A stretch of 64,000 nucleotides of DNA from Agromyces cerinus subsp. cerinus (lineage in GTDB: Bacteria > Actinomycetota > Actinomycetes > Actinomycetales > Microbacteriaceae), in assembly GCF_900142065.1 (NCBI RefSeq), contig NZ_FSRJ01000003.1, positions 496,001 through 560,000 of the forward strand. The letters are read 5' to 3'. Each line of letters begins with the position of its first letter. Position 1 is the first letter of the stretch. The translations under genes were made by a program, and so were the position numbers. Under the pieces are notes generated by a model. It worked only from the letters and a program-made list of their open reading frames with translations, searched no databases and was not told the origin of the DNA. Below, piece by piece: positions 35,471 through 44,857 of the stretch.

Positions 35471-37180
35471 ATGGACACCATGGACCCTTCTTCTCGCGCG
35501 CCTCGCGTCCTCGCCGGCGCGATCCACTACTTCCGCTCGCTGCCCGAGCAGTGGCCCGACCTGATGCGATCGATGCGGGCGATGGGCTTGAACACCGTCG
35601 AGACGTACCTCGCGTGGAACGTCCACGAACCTCGTGAAGGGCAGTGGCAGCGGCTCGACGAGATCACCCGGTTCCTCGATTGCGCGCATGCGGAAGGGCT
35701 CCGCACGATCGTGCGGCCTGGCCCGTACATCTGCGCGGAATGGGACAACGGCGGCCTGCCCTCCTGGTTGACAGGGCGAGTGGGCGAGCACGTGCGCACG
35801 AGTCATCCGGAATTCATGGCAGCCGTCGGACGGTATCTCGATGCCGTCGTGCCGACCTTCGTCGACCACCCCAGCCTGCTCATGGTCCAGGTCGAGAACG
35901 AGTACGGTTCCTTCGGCACGGACGCCGCCTATCTGGCGGCGCTCGCCCGGGGCCTGGAGGAACGGGGTGTCACCGTCCCGCTGTTCACGAGCGACGGGTG
36001 GACGGACGTCTGCCTCTCGGGCGGGACGGTTCCCGGATTGCGCGCGACGGTGAACTTCGGATCGGAGGCGGATGCCGCGTTCGCCGCTCTCGCGCGCCAC
36101 CGCCCGGATGACCCGCCGTTCTGCATGGAGTTCTGGAACGGGTGGTTCGACCACTGGGGCCGGCCGCGGGTGACGAGGTCGCCGCAAGACGCCGCTGGCG
36201 CGCTCGCCGAGATCATCGATGCGAGCGGGTCGGTGAACATCTACATGGCGCACGGCGGCACCAACTTCGGAACGGGAGCCGGTGCCAACCACGTCGACCA
36301 CGACGGGGTGAGCGAGTATCGCCCGACCGTCACGAGCTACGACTACGACGCCCCGCTCGACGAGCGGGGCGCACCGACGCCGAAGTTCCATGCGCTCCGC
36401 GAGGTGTTGATGACCGCGTCGGACGGCAGCGGAGTCGTCGATCTCCCGCCGCTGCGCCCGCTCATGGAGGAGGCGGTTGCTCCGTTGACCCACGTCGCAG
36501 AGGTCGACTTCGAGGAGCACGGCCGGTACGCCGTCGCACCGACCTTCGAAGAGCTCGGCGTCGATCACGGCCTCGTCAGGTACGAGGTCTCGATTCCGGG
36601 ACCGCGGGCGCCGCTCCCGCTCGAGCTCATCGAGCTGCGCGATCGGGCCCAGGTCCGCGTCGACGGCGCGCTCGTCGCTGTCGTCGAACGTGACGGAGGC
36701 ACCTCGACACTGCCTCCAGTCGGGGGATCGGCCCGCGTGTCGGTCACGGTCGAGTCCATGGGCCGGGTGAACTACGGCCCCCGGCTCGGCGAGACGAAGG
36801 GCCTTCGCGGGCTGCGCCAGGACAACCAGTGGCTCAACGGCTTCTCCGTGTCGTCGCATGCGCTGCCGGAGCTGCGCGAGCTGGCCTGGACGGCGGTCTC
36901 AGCCCAGGCAGGCGGGGAGTCGGACGGCCCGCGGTACTACCGCGCAGACGTCGAACTGCCCGAACAGGCGGATGGCTACCTCGAGATCCCGGGCGGGTCG
37001 AAGGGCTATGCCTGGTTCAACGAGCTGTGTCTCGGACGGTACTGGAACCGCGGCCCGCAGCAGCGCCTCTTCGTGCCGTGGCCGGCGACGCGAACCGGCC
37101 GGAACACCGTGACCGTGCTCGAACTCGATGCGCTCACCGACCTCACCGTCGCCGTCGGCGGCACGCCCGCCCTCGGCTGA
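35471..37180 (+). CDS. GH35 family beta-galactosidase
   Basis: A 569-residue glycoside hydrolase without a signal peptide, so probably cytosolic. The GH35 start AGAIHYFRSLPEQWPDLMR, IRPGPYICAEWDNGGLPSWL-type motif (VRPGPYICAEWDNGG), acid/base glutamate in MVQVENEYGSFG and nucleophile glutamate in FCMEFWNGWFDHWG are present. C-terminal beta-sandwich domains (from about residue 330) end with GYAWFNELCLGRYWNRGPQQ. It removes terminal beta-galactose from imported oligosaccharides. ATG at 35471 lacks a strong ribosome-binding site; coupling with the permease gene is likely. Confidence 0.92.
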   Translation: MDTMDPSSRAPRVLAGAIHYFRSLPEQWPDLMRSMRAMGLNTVETYLAWNVHEPREGQWQRLDEITRFLDCAHAEGLRTIVRPGPYICAEWDNGGLPSWLTGRVGEHVRTSHPEFMAAVGRYLDAVVPTFVDHPSLLMVQVENEYGSFGTDAAYLAALARGLEERGVTVPLFTSDGWTDVCLSGGTVPGLRATVNFGSEADAAFAALARHRPDDPPFCMEFWNGWFDHWGRPRVTRSPQDAAGALAEIIDASGSVNIYMAHGGTNFGTGAGANHVDHDGVSEYRPTVTSYDYDAPLDERGAPTPKFHALREVLMTASDGSGVVDLPPLRPLMEEAVAPLTHVAEVDFEEHGRYAVAPTFEELGVDHGLVRYEVSIPGPRAPLPLELIELRDRAQVRVDGALVAVVERDGGTSTLPPVGGSARVSVTVESMGRVNYGPRLGETKGLRGLRQDNQWLNGFSVSSHALPELRELAWTAVSAQAGGESDGPRYYRADVELPEQADGYLEIPGGSKGYAWFNELCLGRYWNRGPQQRLFVPWPATRTGRNTVTVLELDALTDLTVAVGGTPALG

Positions 37181-37181
37181 G

Positions 37182-37934
37182 TCAGGGTTCGTTCGTGGAA
37201 CCCCAGGTCCACATCTGCGAGATGTGTTCGCTGAGCGCGGCCAGCGCGACATCGGTCCGCCCGGCGTGGAGTGCGTGGAAGATCGCCCAATGCTGCCGGT
37301 TCGCAGCGTCGTAGGAGTCACGCGGGGCGGTGACGACTCGGTTCGGCGGCGGCATCTCATCGACCAGGAGATGCACGATGCCCTCGGTGAGCAGGTTGCC
37401 CGAGCGGTGCTGGTACACCTGATGGAACGCGAGATCGGCCTCTTGCAGGCGGTCGAACGACGTCTCGGCATCCATGACGAGCAGGTGCCGCTCCATCGCC
37501 GTGAAGTCATCGTCGGTGAGCTTCGGCGCGGATTCGGCGAGGAGGGAGAGCTCGAGATCGAGGCGGAGCTGCACGGCGTCGCTTCGGATGCGTGAGCCGA
37601 TGTTCAACGCCAGGGCGGTCCGAAGCACGCTCGGGTCGAGGAGGTTCCACTTGGACGACTCGCGGACGACCGTGCCTTCGCCCTGACGGATCGCGACGAG
37701 TCGAGCAGACTCGAGGAACTTCATCGCCTCGCGGGCCACGGGTCGGCTGACTTCGAACTCTCTGACCAGCTGCGGCTCCGGCGGGAGGAGTGAGCCGACC
37801 GGGTACTCGCCCGAGACGATCCTGCGAAGGAGCTCCTCCGAGACGACCGTGCTCAGGCGCTTGGGACGACGGGTCAGGTCGGACCGTTCCGGTGGTGTGC
37901 GTGCAGCAGGCGACGCTTCCATCCCGTACTCCAT
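37182..37934 (-). CDS. GntR family regulator, FadR/FCD subfamily
   Basis: A 250-residue regulator. The N-terminal winged helix spans LLPPEPQLVREFEVSRPVAREAM; the helical FCD domain has metal-ligand-type residues DLELSLLAESAP, FHQVYQHRSGN and WAIFHALHAGRTD. FCD regulators usually sense sugar acids or other organic acids. The ATG at 37934 has GGAGGAG; an earlier in-frame ATG at 37949 overlaps that site. It is divergent from the dehydratase gene at 38047 and convergent with GH35, so it most likely controls the dehydratase. Confidence 0.87.
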   Translation of the reverse strand: MEYGMEASPAARTPPERSDLTRRPKRLSTVVSEELLRRIVSGEYPVGSLLPPEPQLVREFEVSRPVAREAMKFLESARLVAIRQGEGTVVRESSKWNLLDPSVLRTALALNIGSRIRSDAVQLRLDLELSLLAESAPKLTDDDFTAMERHLLVMDAETSFDRLQEADLAFHQVYQHRSGNLLTEGIVHLLVDEMPPPNRVVTAPRDSYDAANRQHWAIFHALHAGRTDVALAALSEHISQMWTWGSTNEP

Positions 37935-37964
37935 TGCTCGCTCCTCCATCGTCTGAATCGTAGC

Positions 37965-37995
37965 TTGTTCAGTAAACGTCAGACGTGTAACGTTT
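37965..37995. promoter_or_regulatory. Overlapping divergent promoters with FCD-GntR operator
   Basis: For the plus strand TTGTTC (37965-37970) and TAACGT (37988-37993) are 17 bases apart. AAACGT (37974-37979) and ACGTTT (37990-37995) form an inverted repeat inside that promoter. On the minus strand a TTGTCA box overlaps the same segment. Binding here would repress both genes. Confidence 0.5.
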
Positions 37996-38046
37996 GACAA
38001 GTGCCGGACCTCGGCAGCAGGCGAACATCATCCAAGGAAGCATGCA

Positions 38047-39168
38047 ATGAAGATCACCCATGTGGAAGTGTGGACCGTGCCGGTGCCGGCACCGTCGCCG
38101 CCGTTCAAGTGGCGGGCGGGGCTGCCGGGCAGCGGCGTCGCGGGTGAGCGGGGCATCCTTCGCATCGGGACCGACACCGGCGCGACCGGCGTGGCGTACG
38201 CTTCGCGCCCGGGCAGCGCCTCGATGTTGCGCGACCTGGTCGATCGCGTCTGGCGCGACGAGCTCCTGGGGCAGGATCCGTTGCAGCGCGAGCATCTGTA
38301 CCATCGCATCTGGGAGCTGGACCGACTCGAGGAGTTCGCCCTCCCGTACCTCGGCACCGTGGATCTGGCACTGTGGGACCTTGCCGCGCGAGAGGCCGGG
38401 TTGCCGCTCTGGCAGTTCCTGGGCGGGGCGAGGACCCGGATCCCCGCGTATGCCTCGACCACGACGTTCGACACGACGGAGGAGTTCCTCGCCGTTGCGG
38501 ATCGCGCGCTCGAGCTGGGCTACCCGGCGATCAAGCTGCACGCGTGGGGGGACGCGCGTCGAGACGCGGCACTGTGCCAGGCGCTTCGCGACCATGTCGG
38601 CCCCGACGTTCCGCTCATGTACGACGGTTCTGCCGGGTTCGATCTGCCCGATGCCATCTCCCTCGGGCATGCACTCTCCGATGCGAACTACCTCTGGTAC
38701 GAGGAGCCGATGCGCGAGTTCTCGGTCTCCGCGTATGCGGCGCTCGGCCGCGCGGTTCGCGTGCCGCTGCTGTCCGCTGAGACCTCGGATGGCTCGTACA
38801 TGAACTCCGCCGATTTCGTCAGCGCCGGTGCGGCCACGTTCGGACTGCGCCTCTCATCGGAACTGCGCGGCGGCATCTCGGGCGCGATGCGCACCGCACA
38901 CCTGGCGGATGCCTTCCGGTTGCGTGCCGAGCCCCATGGCATGGGGGAGGCGGAGCGTCACCTCTGCATGGCCGTCAGCAACGCGACCTACTACGAATCG
39001 CTCGTCACGCACACGGAGTTCGTGCGCACGGACGGGATCGATGCCGAGGGCTACCTGTTGGCGCCGGTCGGCCCGGGAGTCTCCCTGCCGAGAGGGCTCG
39101 ACTACCCGCACGCCCTCGCGGACTACGTGAACCCCGACCCGGTCGCGCTCGCGCTCGCCGCAGCCTGA
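38047..39168 (+). CDS. Mandelate racemase/muconate lactonizing enzyme family dehydratase
   Basis: A 373-residue enolase-superfamily protein. The barrel has the KxH base motif in YPAIKLHAWGD, metal ligands Asp in LMYDGSAGF, Glu in LWYEEPMREF and Glu in LLSAETSDGSYM, and a histidine in AEPHGMGEAE. This pattern fits sugar-acid dehydratases, which turn aldonates into 2-keto-3-deoxy acids; the exact acid (fuconate, galactonate and others) cannot be read. AAGGA lies before the ATG. Controlled by the divergent FCD regulator, which fits an acid inducer. Confidence 0.87.
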   Translation: MKITHVEVWTVPVPAPSPPFKWRAGLPGSGVAGERGILRIGTDTGATGVAYASRPGSASMLRDLVDRVWRDELLGQDPLQREHLYHRIWELDRLEEFALPYLGTVDLALWDLAAREAGLPLWQFLGGARTRIPAYASTTTFDTTEEFLAVADRALELGYPAIKLHAWGDARRDAALCQALRDHVGPDVPLMYDGSAGFDLPDAISLGHALSDANYLWYEEPMREFSVSAYAALGRAVRVPLLSAETSDGSYMNSADFVSAGAATFGLRLSSELRGGISGAMRTAHLADAFRLRAEPHGMGEAERHLCMAVSNATYYESLVTHTEFVRTDGIDAEGYLLAPVGPGVSLPRGLDYPHALADYVNPDPVALALAAA

Positions 39169-39245
39169 CCCAGGGCCGGCATCACCCGTGCGGGGTCGGC
39201 GTCGTTCGCCCGCGCGGCCACCGCGGGCAGCGACTTCGTGACAGC

Positions 39246-39251
39246 TAGGCT
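39246..39251 (+). promoter_or_regulatory. -10 box of LacI gene (TAGGCT)
   Basis: TAGGCT ends nine bases before the ATG at 39261, implying a leaderless or nearly leaderless mRNA. Confidence 0.5.
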
Positions 39252-39260
39252 CGGGGAATC

Positions 39261-40280
39261 ATGAGTGCACGAGCTGGGAAGGCTGGTCCGCGGGTCACGC
39301 TGCGCGAGGTCGCCGTGCATGCCGGAGTCTCGATCGCAACCGCCTCGAACGTGCTCACCGGCACGCAGAAGGAAGGCGCGCGCTACTCGGATGAGACGGC
39401 GGAGCGGGTGCGAGCATCTGCCGCCGAGCTGCGCTACCTGCCGAACCGGATGGCGCGGTCGGTGCGGACCGGTCGAACCGGCGTCATCCAGCTCGTGCTG
39501 CACATGCTCGGTGATCCCTGGACGCTGAGCATCGCGGAGTCCTTCACCGAAGCGACACCTGCGCTCGGGTGGACGACGCTGATCGCCTTGGATTCCGACT
39601 TCGCGGCGGCGCTCGCGCGGAGCGAGTTCGATGCCGCATTCGTCGCCGCCGCCGACGCCTCGGAGAGCACTCAGTGGCGTGATGCGCTCGGCCCTCTGGC
39701 TCGCAAGGTGTCCGTCTACTCGGCGTACCTCGAGCCGGACGGCTTCGATGTCATCCGCTTCGATGAGCGTCGCGCTGCCCGGATGGCCGTCGAGCACCTG
39801 CTGGAGCGACGTCGACGAGTGGCCTGTCTCGCGATCGCTCCCGATCGCGACTCGCCTCACGGGAGCGTTCGTCGGCAGACGTACGTCGAGACGCTGCAGT
39901 CGGCGGGGAGATCCGTCCCCGACGGCTACATCGCCGAGTATGCGAAGGACCTGCTCGATCCGTATCGCGCGTCACGGATGCTCCTGGACCGCGACGACCG
40001 ACCGGATGCGGTGTTCGCGGAGGCCGACTTCGCCGCATTCGCGGCGGCGCATACGGCGCGGGAACTGGGGCTGCGTGTGCCCGAAGACGTCGCGGTCATC
40101 GGCATCGGCGACTCTCGTCAGGCCGCGCAGGCCGACATCAGCTCGGTCGGCGCCGTCGACATGCGTGCGCGGATCATCGAGTTCGTGCTGGCTCGGGCTC
40201 TGGATGCCGAAACGCCGACGAACCGCATCCTGGAACTCGAGCCGACCCTCTTCGCGCGCGGATCGACCCGCGCGAACTGA
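39261..40280 (+). CDS. LacI family transcriptional regulator (island importer 2)
   Basis: A 339-residue LacI/GalR protein. VTLREVAVHAGVSIATASNVLTG is the helix-turn-helix and YLPNRMARSVRTGRTG the hinge. The effector domain is less canonical: it ends IRVPEDV-like (LRVPEDVAVIGIGDSRQAAQ) and LELEPTLFARGS. It precedes the importer operon at 40537 and probably binds the 18-base site at 40460. Confidence 0.88.
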   Translation: MSARAGKAGPRVTLREVAVHAGVSIATASNVLTGTQKEGARYSDETAERVRASAAELRYLPNRMARSVRTGRTGVIQLVLHMLGDPWTLSIAESFTEATPALGWTTLIALDSDFAAALARSEFDAAFVAAADASESTQWRDALGPLARKVSVYSAYLEPDGFDVIRFDERRAARMAVEHLLERRRRVACLAIAPDRDSPHGSVRRQTYVETLQSAGRSVPDGYIAEYAKDLLDPYRASRMLLDRDDRPDAVFAEADFAAFAAAHTARELGLRVPEDVAVIGIGDSRQAAQADISSVGAVDMRARIIEFVLARALDAETPTNRILELEPTLFARGSTRAN

Positions 40281-40316
40281 TTCGCCTCGCGCAGGCGAGC
40301 GGAATCGCAGTTCGCG
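40271..40316 (+). terminator. Long imperfect hairpin after LacI gene
   Basis: CGCGAACTG (40271-40279, containing the stop codon region) pairs with CAGTTCGCG (40308-40316); inner parts ATTCGCCTCG and GGCGAGCGGAAT also pair imperfectly. No T-tract. Confidence 0.6.
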
Positions 40317-40427
40317 TGGCGCGAGCTCCTCGATGAGGTCGAGGACCGTCGCGGCGCGTCGACATCCGATGTCCGCCACGCGGAACGACCGTTCGAGATC
40401 CGATCGTCCGGAAAGCAATCGGTGCTC

Positions 40428-40457
40428 TTGACCGAGACGTCTGACGTTCGCTACAGT
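40428..40457 (+). promoter_or_regulatory. Promoter of island importer 2 operon
   Basis: TTGACC (40428-40433) and TACAGT (40452-40457) are 18 bases apart, 80 bases before the binding-protein start. The operator at 40460 covers the expected start site. Confidence 0.6.
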
Positions 40458-40459
40458 CC

Positions 40460-40477
40460 TGCATAATCGTTTAAGCA
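40460..40477. promoter_or_regulatory. LacI-type operator of importer 2
   Basis: TGCATAATCGTTTAAGCA is an 18-base imperfect palindrome around the central CG typical of LacI-family sites (6 of 8 arm bases match). A wider dyad AATCGTT/AACGATT (40465-40487) overlaps it. Confidence 0.55.
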
Positions 40478-40536
40478 CCGAACGATTCAGTGAACATCGA
40501 CCGAACATCGCATCGTCGCGGTGGAAAGGAACCGAA

Positions 40537-41796
40537 ATGCAATCACGCGTTCTTCGCTCTGGCGCGGTAGCGCTGGGGGCGGCGATGGTCGCCGCTCTCG
40601 CACTCGCCGGATGCTCATCGAGCGGCGGCCAGGACGGGTCGACCACCCTGAACTACACGATCTGGGATCAGAACCAGGAGCCGGCTCTGCGTGAGGTGGC
40701 CGACGAGTTCGAGGCCCAGAACCCGAACGTCGACGTCGAGATCACCGTCATCCCGTCGAAGGACTACTGGACGAAGATCCAGACGCAGATGTCCGCAGGG
40801 ACCGGGCCGGATGTCTTCTGGGTCAACGGGCCGAACTTCCAGCTGTACGCCTCGAACGGACAACTGGCCCCGCTCGACGACACCGGAATCGAGGCCGGTG
40901 ACTACCCGGAATCCCTGGTCGATCTCTACACCTACGACGGCAGCCTGTACGGTGCGCCCAAGGACTTCGACACCATCGGCGTCTACTACAACAAGGCGCT
41001 CTTCGACGCGGCCGGCCTCGAGTACCCCGCTGCGGGATGGACGTGGGCGGACTTCCAGAACGCAGCCCAGAAGATCAGTGATCCGGCCAACGGCGTCTAC
41101 GGCACCGCCGCGGCGCCGTACGGCCAGATGACGTACTACAACACGATTCTCCAGGCCGGGGGCGAGGTCATCTCCGAGGACGGCACGACGTCGGGGTACG
41201 ACACTCCCGAAGCGGCAGAGGGCGTGCAGTTCTGGGCCGATCTCATCGCGAACGGTTCGTCGCCGACGCTCCAGCAGCTCACCGACACGTGGCCCGGCGA
41301 CACCTTCAGCTCGGGGAAGATGGGCATGTTCCTCGACGGCTCCTGGGCCGCGGGCACCTACAGCTCGGCCGAGGCGATCGCCGACGTGATCGGTGTCGCA
41401 CCGCTGCCGATCGGTCCGACCGGTGAGAACACCTCGGTTGTCCACGGCCTTGCGAACGCCGCTTCCGCGAAGTCGGAGAACCTCGAGCTGGCCAAGGAGT
41501 TCGCCGTGTTCCTCAGCGGAGAGGAGGCCGCCGGGATTCAGGCGAAGACGGCCACCGTGATCCCCGCGTTCAACGGCACGCAGCAGGCCTGGGTCGATGC
41601 ACTGTCGACGATCGACGCGCAGGTCTTCCTCGACGCGGTCGAGACCGGGGCGCCCCTGCCCATCTCGAAGAACACCACGGCGTGGGTTCCGGTCGAGGAG
41701 GACTACATCAAGCAGATCCTGTCGGGCCAGCTCGACACGGAGACCGGCTTGAAGGAGCTCGCCGCCGAGATGAACGACCTTCTCGCCAAGGAATAA
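40537..41796 (+). CDS. Extracellular sugar-binding lipoprotein (island importer 2)
   Basis: A 419-residue family 1 solute-binding protein. Signal peptide with lipobox ALAGCSSSGG; LNYTIWDQNQEPALREVADEF opens the N-lobe; GTGPDVFWVNGPNFQLYAS and AWTWADFQNAAQKI-type segments are family features (GWTWADFQ here). Ribosome-binding site GGAAAGGA. Heads a six-gene run with two permeases, an oxidoreductase, a DMT exporter and the secreted GH29-like protein. Confidence 0.9.
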   Translation: MQSRVLRSGAVALGAAMVAALALAGCSSSGGQDGSTTLNYTIWDQNQEPALREVADEFEAQNPNVDVEITVIPSKDYWTKIQTQMSAGTGPDVFWVNGPNFQLYASNGQLAPLDDTGIEAGDYPESLVDLYTYDGSLYGAPKDFDTIGVYYNKALFDAAGLEYPAAGWTWADFQNAAQKISDPANGVYGTAAAPYGQMTYYNTILQAGGEVISEDGTTSGYDTPEAAEGVQFWADLIANGSSPTLQQLTDTWPGDTFSSGKMGMFLDGSWAAGTYSSAEAIADVIGVAPLPIGPTGENTSVVHGLANAASAKSENLELAKEFAVFLSGEEAAGIQAKTATVIPAFNGTQQAWVDALSTIDAQVFLDAVETGAPLPISKNTTAWVPVEEDYIKQILSGQLDTETGLKELAAEMNDLLAKE

Positions 41797-41801
41797 GACG
41801 A

Positions 41802-42731
41802 ATGACGCGACAACTGCGCGGCCGCAACGCCGCACCGCGGCGTTCGGCCGCGCAGCTGAGCCGCGGGCGGGCCTGGTGGGCAGTGCTGTTCATCGGGCCC
41901 GCCGGTCTCGGGCTGGTGGTCTTCTACCTGTGGCCGATCATCAGGGGCATCTACCTGTCGTTCCAGGACGTCGGGCCGTTCGGCGGCGAGACCTTCGTCG
42001 GCATCGACAACTTCGTCGAGGTCTTCTCCGAACCCGATCTCGGCCGCGCCCTGCTGAACACGCTGCTGTATGCAGTGATCTGCCTCATCGGAATCCCGGT
42101 GGCGATGATCATCGCGGTGCTGATCAACACGAAGGGGCTGAAGGGGCGGAGCCTGTTCAGAGTCCTGTTCTTCCTCCCCGTCGTCACGATGCCGGTCGCG
42201 GTCGCACTGGTATGGCGACTCCTGCTGAACGTCGACTACGGGGTGCTGAATCTCAGCCTTCGGGCCATCGGTCTGCCGGGAGTCGCCTGGCTCTCCACAC
42301 CGGTCGTCAACATGGTCGTGATCGCGATCGTCGGCATCTGGATGGGGCTCGGCACGCAGATCATCATCTTCACGGCCGGGCTGCAGGGCATCCCCGACAC
42401 CTTGATCGAGGCCGCGGAACTCGACGGCGCAGGTCCGGTGCGGCGGTTCGTTTCCGTGATCGTCCCGCTGCTCTCCCCGACGACCTTCCTGCTGAGCGTG
42501 CTGAGCGTGATCGCATCGATGCAGGTCTTCGACCTGATCTTCCTGATGATCGACCCCAACAACCCGGCCCAGTCGCAGTCGCAGTCCTTGGTCTCCCTCT
42601 TCTACACCCGGGGCTTCCTACAGCACGATCTCGGTGCCGCCGCCGCGATCGCCTGCGTGCTGCTCGCGATCATCCTGGTGCTGAGCGCCATCCAATTCCG
42701 ACTGCAACGAAGGTGGGTGCACTATGAGTGA
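41802..42731 (+). CDS. Sugar ABC transporter permease (MalF-type, island importer 2)
   Basis: A 309-residue CUT1 permease with about six helices (WAVLFIGPAGLGLVVFYLWP first). EAA loop EAAELDGAGPVRRFVSVIVP. Starts five bases after the binding-protein stop, so unlike the other three importers there is no stem-loop here. Overlaps the next gene by eight bases. Confidence 0.9.
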   Translation: MTRQLRGRNAAPRRSAAQLSRGRAWWAVLFIGPAGLGLVVFYLWPIIRGIYLSFQDVGPFGGETFVGIDNFVEVFSEPDLGRALLNTLLYAVICLIGIPVAMIIAVLINTKGLKGRSLFRVLFFLPVVTMPVAVALVWRLLLNVDYGVLNLSLRAIGLPGVAWLSTPVVNMVVIAIVGIWMGLGTQIIIFTAGLQGIPDTLIEAAELDGAGPVRRFVSVIVPLLSPTTFLLSVLSVIASMQVFDLIFLMIDPNNPAQSQSQSLVSLFYTRGFLQHDLGAAAAIACVLLAIILVLSAIQFRLQRRWVHYE

Positions 42732-43635
42732 GCCGACGTCGGTCATGATGCGTGAACGAGCACCGGTCACGGTGCGCGAACCGGCACCGGTCGCGACGCC
42801 GCGTCGAACGGGCCGTGCACCGGGCAAGCCGCTGTTCTGGGTGTACGTCCTGCTCATCCTCGGATCCGCCGTGATGGTGTTCCCGTTCCTCTGGGAGGTC
42901 CTGACTTCTCTGAAGACGCTGTCCGGGGCCTCCTCCGTGCCCCCGCAGATCATCCCGGATCCGTTCACGACCCGCGCGTACGCCAAGGTCTTCGACACCT
43001 TGCCGTTCTGGAACCTGCTCGGCAATTCGGTACTACTGACCGTGATCCGAACCCTCGGTCAGGTCCTGCTCTGCACCATGGCGGGCTACGGATTCGCCCG
43101 CTTCCACTTCCGGGGCAAGAACGTGCTGTTCATCGCCTTCCTCGCGGTGCTGATGGTTCCCGGTCAGCTCTTCCTCCTGCCGCAGTACGAGATCATCCGC
43201 GAGATGGGCCTGCTCGGCACCATCCCAGGCATCGCGCTTCCCGGACTGTTCAGCGTCTTCGGCACCTTCCTGCTGCGACAGTTCTTCCAGACGCTGCCGA
43301 TGGAGCTCGAGGAGGCCGCGCGCCTCGACGGCGCGAACGAGTGGCAGATCTTCTGGCGGGTCATGCTGCCGCTCGCCAAACCGGGGATCATCGCGCTCAC
43401 GCTGCTGACCGCGCTGTGGTCGTGGAACGACTTCCTCTGGCCGCTCGTGGTGTCGGGGAACGTCAACTCCATGCCGCTGAGCGTCGGCCTCAGCCTGCTC
43501 ACGGACCTGCGGTTGCGGGACGACGCGCTCCTCATGGCCGGCGCGCTGCTGAGCTCCCTGCCGATGATCGTCGTCTTCCTCGTCCTGCAGCGACAGTTCA
43601 TCCAGGGCATCGCCTTCACCGGAACGAAAGGGTAA
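42724..43635 (+). CDS. Carbohydrate ABC transporter permease (MalG-type, island importer 2)
   Basis: A 303-residue CUT1 permease. A basic 35-residue N-terminus precedes helix 1 (FWVYVLLILGSAVMVFPFLW); EAA loop EEAARLDGANEWQIFWRVMLP; the C-terminus RQFIQGIAFTGTKG is typical. ATG lies inside the end of the preceding gene. No ATPase gene follows. Confidence 0.9.
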   Translation: MSEPTSVMMRERAPVTVREPAPVATPRRTGRAPGKPLFWVYVLLILGSAVMVFPFLWEVLTSLKTLSGASSVPPQIIPDPFTTRAYAKVFDTLPFWNLLGNSVLLTVIRTLGQVLLCTMAGYGFARFHFRGKNVLFIAFLAVLMVPGQLFLLPQYEIIREMGLLGTIPGIALPGLFSVFGTFLLRQFFQTLPMELEEAARLDGANEWQIFWRVMLPLAKPGIIALTLLTALWSWNDFLWPLVVSGNVNSMPLSVGLSLLTDLRLRDDALLMAGALLSSLPMIVVFLVLQRQFIQGIAFTGTKG

Positions 43636-43642
43636 CAACCGA

Positions 43643-44857
43643 ATGGGCAACACACGGATGCCGGTCGGCATCGTCGGGTTCGGAGTGCGCGCACTCCTCA
43701 CCGAGGAACTCGCGAAACGGGAGGATGTCGAGATCCGGGTCATCTGCGACCCCTCCGAGTCCGCTCGCGCTCGCGCTCGCGAGCAGTTCCCCGAGGCCCG
43801 GGTCACCGACTCGCTCGACGAACTGCTCGAGGCCCGGGTCGAGGCCGTGTTCGTGCTCTCGCCCGACGACACGCACGCCGACATCGTCTGCCGGTGCCTC
43901 GCCGCAGGGGTCGCCGTGTTCTGCGAGAAGCCCATCGCGATCTCCATCGAGGATGCCGATCGCATGCTCGAACTCGCCCGTGCCACGGGCACACGGCTCT
44001 ACCTCGGCCACAACATGCGCCACATGCCGGTCGTCCGGCTGATGCGCGACATCATCCAGTCGGGGCGCATCGGCGAGGTCAAGGCGATCTGGTGCCGCCA
44101 TTTCGTCGGACACGGCGGCGACTACTACTTCAAGGACTGGCACGCCGAGCGGTCGCACGTGAACTCGCTGCTGCTGCAGAAGGGGGCGCACGACATCGAC
44201 GTGATCCACTGGCTCGCCGGCGGCTACTCGCAGCGCGTCTCGGGGATGGGCGGCCTCACCGTCTACGGCGATCCCGAACAGCAGGGGGCTCGCACCGGGC
44301 AGATGATGACCGACTGGATCAGCACCGACAACTGGCCGCCGACGGCGCAGACCGGCATCAACCCGCGGGCGGATGTTGAAGACCTGTCGATGATCACGAT
44401 GCGACTCGACAACGGCGTGTTCGCGAGCTACCAGCAGTGCCACTACACGCCCGACTACTGGCGCAACTACACCGTGATCGGCACGGAAGGCCGACTCGAG
44501 AACGTCGGCGACGACTCGGACGGCGTCGTGAACGTGTGGACACGACGGCATTCCGGCTACGCCGCGCCCGACGAGGTGATCGAGATCCCCGAGGCATCCG
44601 GATCCCACGGCGGCGCCGACCCGTTGCTGCTCGACGAGTTCCTGCGATTCGCGCGAGAAGGGGGAGGCACCGAGACCTCACCGGTCGCCGCGCGTCAGGC
44701 CGTCGCCGTCGGCGTGCTCGCCGCAGCATCCCTTCGCGGCGACCAGGGCGCCCGTACGGTCCCGGCACTCGCACCGGAGCTGATCGAGTACTTCGACGAC
44801 GGGCAGCCGGGTTCGCACGGCGTCGTGCCGATGTCCGTCGCAGCGATGGATCACTGA
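43643..44857 (+). CDS. Gfo/Idh/MocA family oxidoreductase
   Basis: A 404-residue NAD(P)-dependent sugar oxidoreductase. Rossmann motif VGIVGFGVRALL, the EKP motif FCEKPIAISIEDAD, and the substrate-domain GHNMRHMPVVRLMRD and HDIDVIHWLAGG (with the catalytic Asp/His pair) are present. Family members oxidise or epimerise sugars and sugar derivatives. Seven bases after the MalG gene, so in the importer operon; it may oxidise an imported monosaccharide toward the acid used by the dehydratase (inference). Confidence 0.9.
   Translation: MGNTRMPVGIVGFGVRALLTEELAKREDVEIRVICDPSESARARAREQFPEARVTDSLDELLEARVEAVFVLSPDDTHADIVCRCLAAGVAVFCEKPIAISIEDADRMLELARATGTRLYLGHNMRHMPVVRLMRDIIQSGRIGEVKAIWCRHFVGHGGDYYFKDWHAERSHVNSLLLQKGAHDIDVIHWLAGGYSQRVSGMGGLTVYGDPEQQGARTGQMMTDWISTDNWPPTAQTGINPRADVEDLSMITMRLDNGVFASYQQCHYTPDYWRNYTVIGTEGRLENVGDDSDGVVNVWTRRHSGYAAPDEVIEIPEASGSHGGADPLLLDEFLRFAREGGGTETSPVAARQAVAVGVLAAASLRGDQGARTVPALAPELIEYFDDGQPGSHGVVPMSVAAMDH

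Noticed and set aside
40317..40427. Minus-strand reading VADIGCRRAATVLDLIEELAPREL between the LacI gene and importer 2 (as a gene remnant)
   Set aside because: The frame has no start, no ribosome-binding site and runs through the LacI terminator; may be chance in GC-rich DNA.
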